Below, piece after piece: positions 36,207 to 44,770 of a DNA stretch of 64,000 nucleotides. This DNA is from Mesobacterium_A sp034670065. GTDB taxonomy: Bacteria; Pseudomonadota; Alphaproteobacteria; Rhodobacterales; Rhodobacteraceae. Location of the stretch: contig JAXMOG010000003.1 in assembly GCA_034670065.1 (NCBI GenBank), positions 124,001-188,000 of the forward strand, in the 5' to 3' direction. The notes beneath the pieces are model-generated. The model worked only from the letters and a program-made list of their open reading frames with translations, made no database searches and was not told the DNA's origin. The translations under genes were made by a program, and so were the position numbers. The number at the start of each line of letters is the position of its first letter. The first letter of the stretch is position 1.

Positions 36207-36418
36207 ACGCCCTAACTTATCGACTTGGAAATACCCTGCCAGTTACGAAACTCGTCTGGCAACGTGCGCTAAATTTACTCATGTGTCACAAGATCATAAC
36301 ACATTTTGAACCGGTTTGGTAGCGCTGCAGCAATTTTGATATTTTAGAATAATTCCAGAATGTTACGCTAACAACCGCACATCCGAAACAACCCTAGATA
36401 GATAATCTGCGAATCGCG

Positions 36419-36757
36419 TTAACCGCCTTCGCCCGCCCCTTCCGAGAAGTATTTATCCATCTTGCCGCTTTCGCCATCCCGCTCTTCCGCATTGGGAAGC
36501 TGGTCTTTTTTGGTGATGATTACCGGCCACATTTCCGAGTACTTACGGTTGAACTCGACCCACTTTTCCATGTCCGGCTCTGTGTCCGGGCGGATCGCAT
36601 CAGCAGGGCATTCTGGTTCGCAGACACCGCAGTCAATACATTCATCAGGATGGATCACCAACATGTTCTCACCCTCGTAGAAACAGTCTACGGGGCACAC
36701 CTCAACACAATCGGTGTACTTACACGCGACACAGTTTTCGATGACGACATAGGTCAT
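36419..36757 (-). CDS. fdxA: 7Fe ferredoxin FdxA
   Basis: This 112-aa ferredoxin has C9-x7-C17-x3-C21-P and C40-x2-C43-x2-C46-x3-C50-P, so it can hold a [3Fe-4S] and a [4Fe-4S] cluster. Extra C12 and C25 are present. The conserved CYEGENMLVIHPDEC-like segment and an acidic C-terminus complete the family pattern. It is an electron carrier. The 284-bp stretch between it and carD contains the carD leader hairpin and no gene. Confidence 0.94.
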   Translation of the reverse strand: MTYVVIENCVACKYTDCVEVCPVDCFYEGENMLVIHPDECIDCGVCEPECPADAIRPDTEPDMEKWVEFNRKYSEMWPVIITKKDQLPNAEERDGESGKMDKYFSEGAGEGG

Positions 36758-36810
36758 ATCACAGATCCATTCGTTGGCAGTTTCGGCGATAGCTAGACCA
36801 CGTTAACGGA

Positions 36811-37191
36811 TCATTCAAGCGGGTGCGACCGCGATTCCGTCAGCTTGCGCCGATCTCTTTTTGTTGGCCTACCACCTTTGTCGTAGGCTGGGGCATGTTG
36901 GACTTTGGGTTGCGGCTGTGGAGGCTCCAAATCGTCGTAGAGCTGCGCCGCTTCCGGTGCAGGCCCACGACGTGTTCCCAACGCCACAACACGGATCACA
37001 CGAATCTGCGTCCCCTGCCGAAAGGTCAAAACGTCACCATCGCTTACACCGAAGGCGGGTTTGGCCACATGTTGGCCATTTACCCTGCAATGCCCCGCTG
37101 AAATGACTTTGGCAGACAAACTGCGCGTCTTAAAAAAACGCGCATGCCAAAGCCATTTGTCGAGCCGAATTTTTACTTTCGGCTCAGACAT
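36811..37191 (-). CDS. S4-domain RNA-binding protein (HslR-like)
   Basis: This 126-aa protein has an N-terminal S4 domain (IRLDKWLWHARFFKTRSLSA at about 8-27, then RVNGQHVAKPAFGVSDGD) and a basic C-terminal tail. It resembles HslR, which rescues stalled 50S-peptidyl-tRNA complexes. The ATG directly follows the helicase stop codon (TAA then ATG, no gap). Confidence 0.88.
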   Translation of the reverse strand: MSEPKVKIRLDKWLWHARFFKTRSLSAKVISAGHCRVNGQHVAKPAFGVSDGDVLTFRQGTQIRVIRVVALGTRRGPAPEAAQLYDDLEPPQPQPKVQHAPAYDKGGRPTKRDRRKLTESRSHPLE

Positions 37192-40071
37192 TTAGGTCTT
37201 GTTTCTCAACCCCATCAACGCAGCTGCGAATGGGTTATCAGGGTCGATCTTGTCTGCCTTTGGCGGACGGGCTTCGTACTTCTTGGCACCACCCTGCGGC
37301 TTATTCGGGCGTTTGCCTTTGGGCTTCCCTTTGCCGCGCGGTTTCGCATCGTCGCCGCCACGGTTGCTATCTGCGCGCGCGCCACCGCCACGCCGTGCGT
37401 TACCTCGGTTCGCGCCACGGTTACCGCCCCACGTGAAGGTAAAGAATGCCTCCATTTCCGGTGCGGCGGCCTCTGAAGTCCCTGCATCATCCGACGCGGT
37501 CTCGGCTGCTGGTTCGTCAGAAGCAACGGCCTCAGGCTGTTCCGACGCAGGCTCAACTGGCGAATCTGTCGGCGCTTGCGCTGTACTTTCAGCCGGCGTG
37601 TCGGCGGACGCGGGTGCTGCTTCGGCACTTCCATCGCTTGCCGATTCATCGGCTTGCGCTGGTGCGGCCTCAGGAATCACCGCCTCTGCGGGTTTCACCT
37701 TGGCCCGCTCGCCCTTCTCGGCTTTGTATCCCAAACCCTGCATCAGGTCTGCGAACTGTTCCAACGTCAAACCAGTGATCGACAACATGTCCGGCTTGGC
37801 CTCAAACCCGCCGCGGCTGTCCTCAGCGCGCAACAGATCGGCCAGACGTTCCAACATATCGATGCGGATCGCGCGGTCACCGGCGCCACGATAGCCTGAA
37901 ATCGTATGATGAACCTGCGGTGTTCCGGGTTGATTTGGAATCGTCACCAAACCGGGTGGCGGCGCCTCAGGAAATTCGTCCTGATCATTGGCCAGCCCCC
38001 ACAATACCAACCGCAAACGCGTTGGCGCCGGCTTCAGCAGCAGCGGCAGGAAGATGGTGAACTGTCCAAAACGCAAACCGTGCTTGCGCAAAGCACCGCG
38101 CGAATCCTGATCAAGCGCCTTAACCTCTTCGGTCACGTCGGCACGGGGCAAAACACCCATCGCCTCAACCATACGAAAGCCAAACCCACGGGCTTGCCCT
38201 GTCAGCGTCTCATCGCGTTGAACATTCAGCAGCGGCTCAAACAACGACGCGATCTTGCGGTCAATGAAATGCTGCAGACGGCGCTGAACCTTTTCAGCCA
38301 CATCCGGTCCGGCTTCATCATCGACAAAGGCAACAACGCGCGGCTTCAGCGGGTCATCACCTTTGACCAGCTTGCCAACCGCTTGGTCGCCCCACATCAG
38401 GCCGCCCTGTTCGGTGAAATCAATCTCGGTATCGGGCGCGTTATAAAACCGGTCCGCGCGCAGATGAAAATGCGGTGCCAGCGCCTGAAGCGACGCCGTT
38501 TTTAATGTTTTGGCTTCTTGTCCCGTGGCATCTTTGTCCTGACGGAACTGAAATCCTTCAAGCCGACCGACGAATTCTCCCTCGACGGTCACCTCACCCT
38601 TGTCATTTACTTCGGCCAAAAGGGCCTCCTTTTGTTTCAACCGGCGCAAAAGAACAGATGTGCGCCGATCTACAAATCTCTGTGTCAAACGCTCATGCAG
38701 CGCATCAGACAGGGCATCTTCTACAGCGCGGGATTGATCCCGCCAATGACTTTCGTCCTGCACCCACCCCTGGCGCTGCGCAACATATGTCCATGTGCGG
38801 ATATACGCCAACCGTTTCGACAATGTGTCAATATCGCCATCTGTCCTGTGAAGGCGATTGATCTGCCGCGCCATGAAATCCCGCGGCACATGCCCGTTTT
38901 GGTGCAAGTACTTGTAGATCGTGTCCAAAAGGCCAGCATGTTCAGAATGGCTGATCCCCCGAAAATCGGGAATCCGGCACACATCCCACAGCAATTGCAC
39001 CGACGGCCCATCGGTACAGCGCGCCATCACCTCGGCATCGGCTGACAAAGTGCGCAAGGCCATCAGGTCATCTGCCTCACGTGCTTTGGTCAGTGTTTCG
39101 TGATCAGGCGACATTTCCAGAGATTTGATCAACGCTGGAATCGACCCGAATTGCAGCGAGGAATTGCGCCAGTTCAGTTTCTTCAACGGTGTAAATCGGT
39201 GCCCGCAAATGGCTTCGGCCACACCCTCGTCCAAAGGCGGCGCTTCCCCCGTCACACCGAAAGTGCCGTGCGTCATGCCGCGCCCCGCACGCCCCGCAAT
39301 TTGCGCCAGTTCATTTGGCATCAACGGACGCATACGGCGGCCATCAAATTTGGTCAGCGCGGAAAAGGCGACATGGTCAATATCCAGATTTAGCCCCATG
39401 CCAATGGCATCCGTCGCCACCAGGTAATCCACCTCGCCGTTCTGATACAGGGCCACCTGGGCATTGCGTGTACGGGGACTAAGGGCGCCCATAACAACAG
39501 CTGCCCCGCCTTTTTGACGGCGCAGCAACTCGGCAATAGCATACACATTATCAACCGAAAATCCGACAATGGCTGTTCTGGCGGGCAATCGACTTATCTT
39601 TTTCGAACCAGAATAGGCCAACTGGCTCATCCGCTCTCGGCGAATAAACTCCACACCCGGCAACAGCGCAGAGATGGTGCCGCGCATCGTGTCAGAGCCT
39701 AAGAACAGCGTTTCATGCGTTCCGCGCATCCGCAACAGACGATCGGTGAACACATGCCCACGCTCTGGATCTGCACACAGCTGAATCTCATCCACTGCAA
39801 CAAAATCACAGCCCATCCCCTCGGGCATAGCCTCAACCGTGCAAACCCAATAGGCGGCGCGCGGGGGCACGATCCGCTCTTCCCCAGTGACCAGTGCAAC
39901 AACACCAGGGCCACGAATACCGACAATACGGTCGTAAACTTCGCGCGCCAAAAGACGCAGCGGAAGGCCGATCATCCCCGAGCGATACCCCAGCATGCGT
40001 TCAATCGCATAGTGAGTTTTGCCCGTGTTGGTAGGGCCCAAAACGGCCGCAACCCGCGCCTGCATTGTCAT
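37192..40071 (-). CDS. Suv3-like DExH-box RNA helicase
   Basis: This 959-aa SF2 helicase has Walker A GPTNTGKT at residues 12-19, a DEIQL motif (DExH-like) near residue 90, and GRAGRGMTHGTFG (motif VI) near 275. The N-terminal two-thirds match the mitochondrial Suv3 class. The C-terminal ~190 residues are an acidic Ala/Glu/Ser linker followed by an Arg/Gly/Lys-rich tail. ATG 40071 is chosen over a TTG at 40077; a third ATG at 40065 is possible. It probably unwinds RNA in decay or ribosome-related work. Confidence 0.9.
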   Translation of the reverse strand: MTMQARVAAVLGPTNTGKTHYAIERMLGYRSGMIGLPLRLLAREVYDRIVGIRGPGVVALVTGEERIVPPRAAYWVCTVEAMPEGMGCDFVAVDEIQLCADPERGHVFTDRLLRMRGTHETLFLGSDTMRGTISALLPGVEFIRRERMSQLAYSGSKKISRLPARTAIVGFSVDNVYAIAELLRRQKGGAAVVMGALSPRTRNAQVALYQNGEVDYLVATDAIGMGLNLDIDHVAFSALTKFDGRRMRPLMPNELAQIAGRAGRGMTHGTFGVTGEAPPLDEGVAEAICGHRFTPLKKLNWRNSSLQFGSIPALIKSLEMSPDHETLTKAREADDLMALRTLSADAEVMARCTDGPSVQLLWDVCRIPDFRGISHSEHAGLLDTIYKYLHQNGHVPRDFMARQINRLHRTDGDIDTLSKRLAYIRTWTYVAQRQGWVQDESHWRDQSRAVEDALSDALHERLTQRFVDRRTSVLLRRLKQKEALLAEVNDKGEVTVEGEFVGRLEGFQFRQDKDATGQEAKTLKTASLQALAPHFHLRADRFYNAPDTEIDFTEQGGLMWGDQAVGKLVKGDDPLKPRVVAFVDDEAGPDVAEKVQRRLQHFIDRKIASLFEPLLNVQRDETLTGQARGFGFRMVEAMGVLPRADVTEEVKALDQDSRGALRKHGLRFGQFTIFLPLLLKPAPTRLRLVLWGLANDQDEFPEAPPPGLVTIPNQPGTPQVHHTISGYRGAGDRAIRIDMLERLADLLRAEDSRGGFEAKPDMLSITGLTLEQFADLMQGLGYKAEKGERAKVKPAEAVIPEAAPAQADESASDGSAEAAPASADTPAESTAQAPTDSPVEPASEQPEAVASDEPAAETASDDAGTSEAAAPEMEAFFTFTWGGNRGANRGNARRGGGARADSNRGGDDAKPRGKGKPKGKRPNKPQGGAKKYEARPPKADKIDPDNPFAAALMGLRNKT

Positions 40072-40093
40072 GACCAAACTTTCGAGGTTGTTT

Positions 40094-40654
40094 CTACAGG
40101 GCGGTGCCTGTCACAAGTGGATCCAGCCGCGCAACGCCGTCCAGCGCCTGGGCATTATGAGGGTTCAACTTCAATACCTCTTGATACGCCCGATGCGCCA
40201 GCTTGGGTTTTTCGGTTTGCTCGAATATTGTTGCAAGCCCCTGCAACGCCCCGAAGTGATCAGGGTTCAGCGCCAGCGTATGCTCTAACGCATCCAACGC
40301 CGGCCCCAGCTGATCCTCAAAAAAATAAGCCAACGCCATGCCGTACCATCCTTCGGCGAAATTTGGCGCATGGTCAGTCAAAGCCCCAAAATGTTCCAGC
40401 GCCACGTCAGATTGCTGCACTTCCAGCGCGTCCCGGCCCCGTTTCAACAGCAAATCCATCGCCGGAGACCCTGATTTGGACCATTCATCCAAAAGACGTT
40501 TTTCGATTCGATTGGATTGCGCGGGCTCGGCGTTCTGAAGCTGTTGAAGCAAATCCTGCGCACTGTCCTCTTGCGCGGAGACAGGTAAGGATATCATGAC
40601 TAGGGCGGAAACTGTCGCCACGATACGTTTGAGGTTGTACGTCGGATTGCTCAT
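40094..40654 (-). CDS. Periplasmic TPR-repeat protein
   Basis: This 186-aa protein has a signal peptide (about residues 1-27, ending PVSAQ) and two or three tetratricopeptide repeats, such as GALQGLATIFEQTEKPKLAHRA. It probably acts as a protein-protein scaffold in the periplasm. The ATG at 40654 was chosen for the signal peptide. The stop lies 22 bp before the helicase start, and the two may share a transcript. Confidence 0.8.
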   Translation of the reverse strand: MSNPTYNLKRIVATVSALVMISLPVSAQEDSAQDLLQQLQNAEPAQSNRIEKRLLDEWSKSGSPAMDLLLKRGRDALEVQQSDVALEHFGALTDHAPNFAEGWYGMALAYFFEDQLGPALDALEHTLALNPDHFGALQGLATIFEQTEKPKLAHRAYQEVLKLNPHNAQALDGVARLDPLVTGTAL

Positions 40655-40723
40655 AATGGTTACGAGTTTAGCGTAAGCGGCGCGAAAGAAAAGACGCGTT
40701 GGTTCAATAAGAGGAGAGCACTG

Positions 40724-41014
40724 ATGAGCGAAGTTGTGGCAGAAGCCGTTTCGGCCCTGAGCGCCAAAATGGATGGGCGTAGCTTTGACAGCACCGCCAA
40801 GTTCAGTATCGAAGGCGAAGGCTGCGTTATGATTGACGAAAATGGCGTGCATGCGGGCGACGAGGAAGCAGAGGTGACCTTGAGCGCAAATGCTGATACC
40901 TTCCAACAGATCATGGAAGGCGATCTGGACCCAACTTCTGCATTTATGTCCGGCAAACTGTCGATCGATGGTGATATGGGCACCGCGATGCAATTGGCGT
41001 CGGTGCTGGCCTGA
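40724..41014 (+). CDS. SCP2 sterol-binding domain protein
   Basis: This 96-aa protein consists of one SCP2-like lipid-binding domain. Recognisable features are VMIDENGVHAGDEEAEVTLSA and the C-terminal MSGKLSIDGDMGTAMQLASVL, both typical of the family. It is coupled to the next gene by a one-base overlap (TGATG). The ligand is unknown. Confidence 0.88.
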   Translation: MSEVVAEAVSALSAKMDGRSFDSTAKFSIEGEGCVMIDENGVHAGDEEAEVTLSANADTFQQIMEGDLDPTSAFMSGKLSIDGDMGTAMQLASVLA

Positions 41015-41988
41015 TGTTGCAGCAGGCTCCTTTTCACGCCGATCTGGCACATGGCCCCGAGGGCAGCCGCGCCTATTGGTGCACATCCAAAGATGGTGTG
41101 AAATTGCGCCTTGGGCTGTTTCCAGCCCCAAAGGCCCGCGGAACGATTTTGATGTTCCCGGGTCGTACGGAATATGTCGAAAAATACGGCCGACCTGCGG
41201 ATGAATTGGCACAGCATGGGTATTCTATGCTGTGCATCGACTGGCGCGGTCAGGGTATGGCCCAGCGCTTGTTGGATGATCCGGTTGTTGGGCATGTCGG
41301 CCAATTCACGGATTACCAGTTTGACGTTGACGCCATGTTACAGGCCGCAAAAACGCTGAACCTGCCAAAACCATGGTATCTGATGGCGCATTCCATGGGC
41401 GGATGTATCGGCCTGCGCTCGCTGATGCGTGGTATGCCGGTGGATGCTGCAGTGTTTACCGGCCCAATGTGGGGCATTCACTTGCCTCCATTGGCACGGT
41501 CCGCCGCTTGGGCCATCAGCTGGGGTGGAATCCACAGTGGTCTGGGTCATCGCTATGTGCCCGGAACCCGGCCGCAAAGCTATGTAATTGCCGAAGACTT
41601 CGAAGACAACGCACTGACAACAGACCAAGAAATGTGGTTGGAAATGCGCCGCCAGATCGAGGCGGAACCTCTGTTCCGGCTGGGTGGACCTTCTTTGCAA
41701 TGGCTGAACGAGTCGCTGCGCGAATGCCGCATTCTGGCCCATCAACAATCTCCCAACGTTCCGTGCCTGACCTTTGTTGGCTCAAACGAACGAATCGTGG
41801 ATACCGCACGCATCACAGAGCGGATGGAAAACTGGAACAATGGCCATCTGCGTTATGTTCCGGGCGGCGAACACGAAGTGCTGATGGAAGGCCCCGCGTT
41901 GCGCCGCCGGATTATCGGCAAATGCCTGGACTTGTTTGAAGGGCGCAGGGTGCCCGAATGCAGCTACGCCAAAACGGCAAACGGCTGA
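41014..41988 (+). CDS. Alpha/beta hydrolase, lysophospholipase-like
   Basis: This 324-aa serine hydrolase has a nucleophile elbow HSMGG at about residue 128, and GRTEYVEKYG plus IDWRGQGMAQR that match the monoglyceride lipase/lysophospholipase L2 group. The catalytic histidine is probably in GGEHEVL near the end. It starts within the stop of the SCP2 gene, so a lipid-related role for the pair is reasonable but inferred. Confidence 0.88.
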   Translation: MLQQAPFHADLAHGPEGSRAYWCTSKDGVKLRLGLFPAPKARGTILMFPGRTEYVEKYGRPADELAQHGYSMLCIDWRGQGMAQRLLDDPVVGHVGQFTDYQFDVDAMLQAAKTLNLPKPWYLMAHSMGGCIGLRSLMRGMPVDAAVFTGPMWGIHLPPLARSAAWAISWGGIHSGLGHRYVPGTRPQSYVIAEDFEDNALTTDQEMWLEMRRQIEAEPLFRLGGPSLQWLNESLRECRILAHQQSPNVPCLTFVGSNERIVDTARITERMENWNNGHLRYVPGGEHEVLMEGPALRRRIIGKCLDLFEGRRVPECSYAKTANG

Positions 41989-42057
41989 TACACGCCCCCG
42001 GCACCAATTTGATATTACACTGCTGGCTCATGCCTATGGCCGGGCTATAACTGGGGC

Positions 42058-43065
42058 ATGGCCCCTGTTCTGCACACCACGCCAAATGGCATATACTGTC
42101 CGGCGGGCGATTTTTATATCGACCCGTGGCGTCCAGTTTCGCGCGCATTGATCACGCATGGACATGCAGATCATTCGCGATCGGGCCACGCCCATTACCT
42201 GGCCACCAGTGCCGCCGCGCCCGTTATTCAGCACCGGTTGGGTCGTATCTCAATAGACACCGTGGCCTTTGGCGAAACGCACAAGATTGGCGATGCGCAC
42301 GTGTCCTTTCACCCGGCGGGGCATCTGCCCGGCTCTGCCCAAATACGGGTCGAGGTGAAAGGAGAGGTCTGGGTCGCTTCGGGAGACTACAAAACCACGC
42401 CCGACGGATTGACGGAGGCATTTGAACCTGTGCGCTGTCACAGTTTCATCACAGAATGCACCTTTGGGCTGCCGGTCTTCAAATGGGCCGCCCAAGACCT
42501 GATCGCTGAACAGATCAACGATTGGTGGGCCGCCGCATCAGCAGAGGGGCGGTTTGCGCTGCTGGGGGCGTATTCCCTGGGCAAGGCGCAACGTCTACTG
42601 TCGCTGGTTGATCCAGACATCGGGCCCATTCTGACCCACCACGCGGTAGAGGCAACCAACGAGGTGCTGCGCGCGCAGGGCCTGCCGTTGCCACATACCA
42701 TCCCAGTGACGCCAGACACGACAGCCAAGGACCATCCCGGCGCACTGGTCATTGCACCGCCCTCGGCGCTTGGGGCTGACTGGGGGCGCCGTTTCACCCC
42801 CGCGACCACCGGATTTGCCAGTGGATGGATGGCGATGCGTGGAATTCGCCGTCGGCGGACAACGGATCGAGGCTTTGTTCTTTCAGACCACGCCGATTGG
42901 GATGGTTTACTGTCAGCGATCAAGGCCACAGGTGCGGAAAATATTTATGCAACACATGGATATACCCAAGCTTTCTCTCGTTATCTGTCCGAGGCTGGCT
43001 GGAACGCGCAGGAACTGAAAACTGAGTTTGGCGCAGACCCCGATGCGACAGAGGGTGCGACATGA
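42058..43065 (+). CDS. Ligase-associated DNA exonuclease (beta-CASP/MBL fold)
   Basis: This 335-aa metallo-beta-lactamase-fold nuclease has THGHADHSRSGH at about residues 33-44, the metal-binding motif. GDYKTTPDG follows at about 105, and FVLSDHADWDGLL occurs near 275. It matches the exonuclease that is found next to ATP-dependent DNA ligases. Its stop overlaps the ligase start by 4 bp, consistent with a repair partnership. Confidence 0.9.
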   Translation: MAPVLHTTPNGIYCPAGDFYIDPWRPVSRALITHGHADHSRSGHAHYLATSAAAPVIQHRLGRISIDTVAFGETHKIGDAHVSFHPAGHLPGSAQIRVEVKGEVWVASGDYKTTPDGLTEAFEPVRCHSFITECTFGLPVFKWAAQDLIAEQINDWWAAASAEGRFALLGAYSLGKAQRLLSLVDPDIGPILTHHAVEATNEVLRAQGLPLPHTIPVTPDTTAKDHPGALVIAPPSALGADWGRRFTPATTGFASGWMAMRGIRRRRTTDRGFVLSDHADWDGLLSAIKATGAENIYATHGYTQAFSRYLSEAGWNAQELKTEFGADPDATEGAT

Positions 43066-44655
43066 AAGACTTTGCCGCTCTGTTCAACGCTGTTGATCAG
43101 ACCACCCAAACCACCGCCAAGGTTCAGGCGCTGGCAGAGTTTTTTCGCACCGCCCCCGATGATGACAAGCTCTGGACCATCGCCTTGTTTTCCGGACGCC
43201 GCCCAAAACGCGCCGTCACAACCAAACAACTGCGGGACTGGGCGGCAGAACGCGCCGATCTGCCATTGTGGTTGTTAGATGAATCTTACGACGTGGTGGG
43301 GGATCTGGCAGAAACACTGGCACTGATCTTGCCGCCCCCGGTAGCCCGCACAGACAAGCCCCTGACCCATTGGATCGGCGTGTTGCAACAGCTGCATGCC
43401 GCCCCGCTGCCAGACCGAAAGACGGCTATTCTGGCAGCCTGGGATGCATTGGACCAAACAGAACGCTTTCTGTTCAACAAACTGATCACCGGCGGGTTTC
43501 GCATTGAGGTCAGCCAAAAGCTGATGACCCGCGCCTTGGCTCAGGCCACCGGCCAGAATGAAGCTGACCTGGCGCATCGTTTAATGGGCGATTGGCGGGC
43601 TGACACTACCACCTTCCACGCCCTGATTGAGGCCGAAGACCCCATCGCGGCACAGTCGCGCCCTTATCCGTTCCATTTAGCGCATCAGCTGGACCAGCCC
43701 GCAGAAGAATTGGGCGATCCCGCCGAGTGGCAGGCAGAGTGGAAATGGGATGGCATCCGCGGACAGTTGATCATGCGAGGGGGGGGCGCATTTTGTCTGG
43801 TCGCGCGGCGAAGAGCTGATGACCGACCGGTTCCCCGAATTGGCGCGCACACTGGATTTTCTGCCCGATGGCACGGTGCTGGACGGGGAGATCCTAACCT
43901 GGAACGGGACCGCCCCCCTTCCCTTTGCCACCCTGCAACAGCGTATCGGGCGCAAAACGGTCCCCAAGAAGCTGCTGGAAAGCGCACCGGTTATTCTGTT
44001 GGCCTATGACCTGTTGGAACACGGGGGTGCAGACTGGCGGGCACAACCACTGTCAAAGCGCCGCGCGGAAATGGATCACCTGCTGGCGAACTTGCCCTCT
44101 GACGCGCCAGTGCGCCCCTCGCCGGTGATCACCTTCGAAAGCTGGGATGACTTGGCCAAGACCCGTGCCAGCGCGCGCGAAAACATGGCCGAAGGTGTGA
44201 TGCTGAAGCGCCGCACTAGCCCCTATCTATCTGGCCGCAAAAAAGGGGATTGGTGGAAGTGGAAGCTGGACCCGCTGACCATTGATGCCGTGATGATCTA
44301 TGCCCAGCAAGGCCACGGTCGGCGGGCCAACATGTTTACTGACTTCACCTTTGCCGTCTGGAATGGAAACGATCTGGTCCCGTTCACCAAAGCCTATTCC
44401 GGCCTGACAGATCAGGAATTCCAGCAGATCACGGCTTGGGTCAGAAAAAACACGCAGCAACGGTTTGGCCCGGTCCGCCAAGTGACCCCGCACCACGTTT
44501 TTGAGATTGCCTTTGAGGGCATACAAGCGTCGACGCGCCACAAATCCGGCGTCGCACTGCGCTTCCCACGCATGTTGCGCTGGCGTCAGGACAAACCGAT
44601 TCAACAGGCCAACACACTGGACGATCTGAACGCAATGTTGGCGCAATACGGCTGA
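43062..44655 (+). pseudogene. ATP-dependent DNA ligase, frameshifted
   Basis: Two adjacent reading frames make one ~530-residue ATP-dependent ligase. The first (from ATG 43062) covers the N-terminal domain to the adenylation motif, including the active-site EWKWDGIRGQL lysine. The second (from about 43789) continues with DRFPELARTLDFLPDGTVLDGEI, the rest of the nucleotidyltransferase and the OB domain. A G8 run at 43779-43786 is one G too long: with seven Gs the frame is open throughout. It may be an error, a real disruption, or a phase-variable tract. Confidence 0.88.
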
Positions 44656-44770
44656 TCCCGGCGCGCGACGCGCCGCCACCTTTGTAAAAACAACACTGGC
44701 AATGGCCCTTCGCCCTTGTCCTTGTGGCCCCTGCGCGCCTATCTCAGGACAAACGACACAGGAGAGACCC

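Noticed and set aside
40655..41212. Upstream extension of the TPR-protein frame
   Set aside because: It overlaps the divergent SCP2 and hydrolase genes. The signal peptide begins at 40654.
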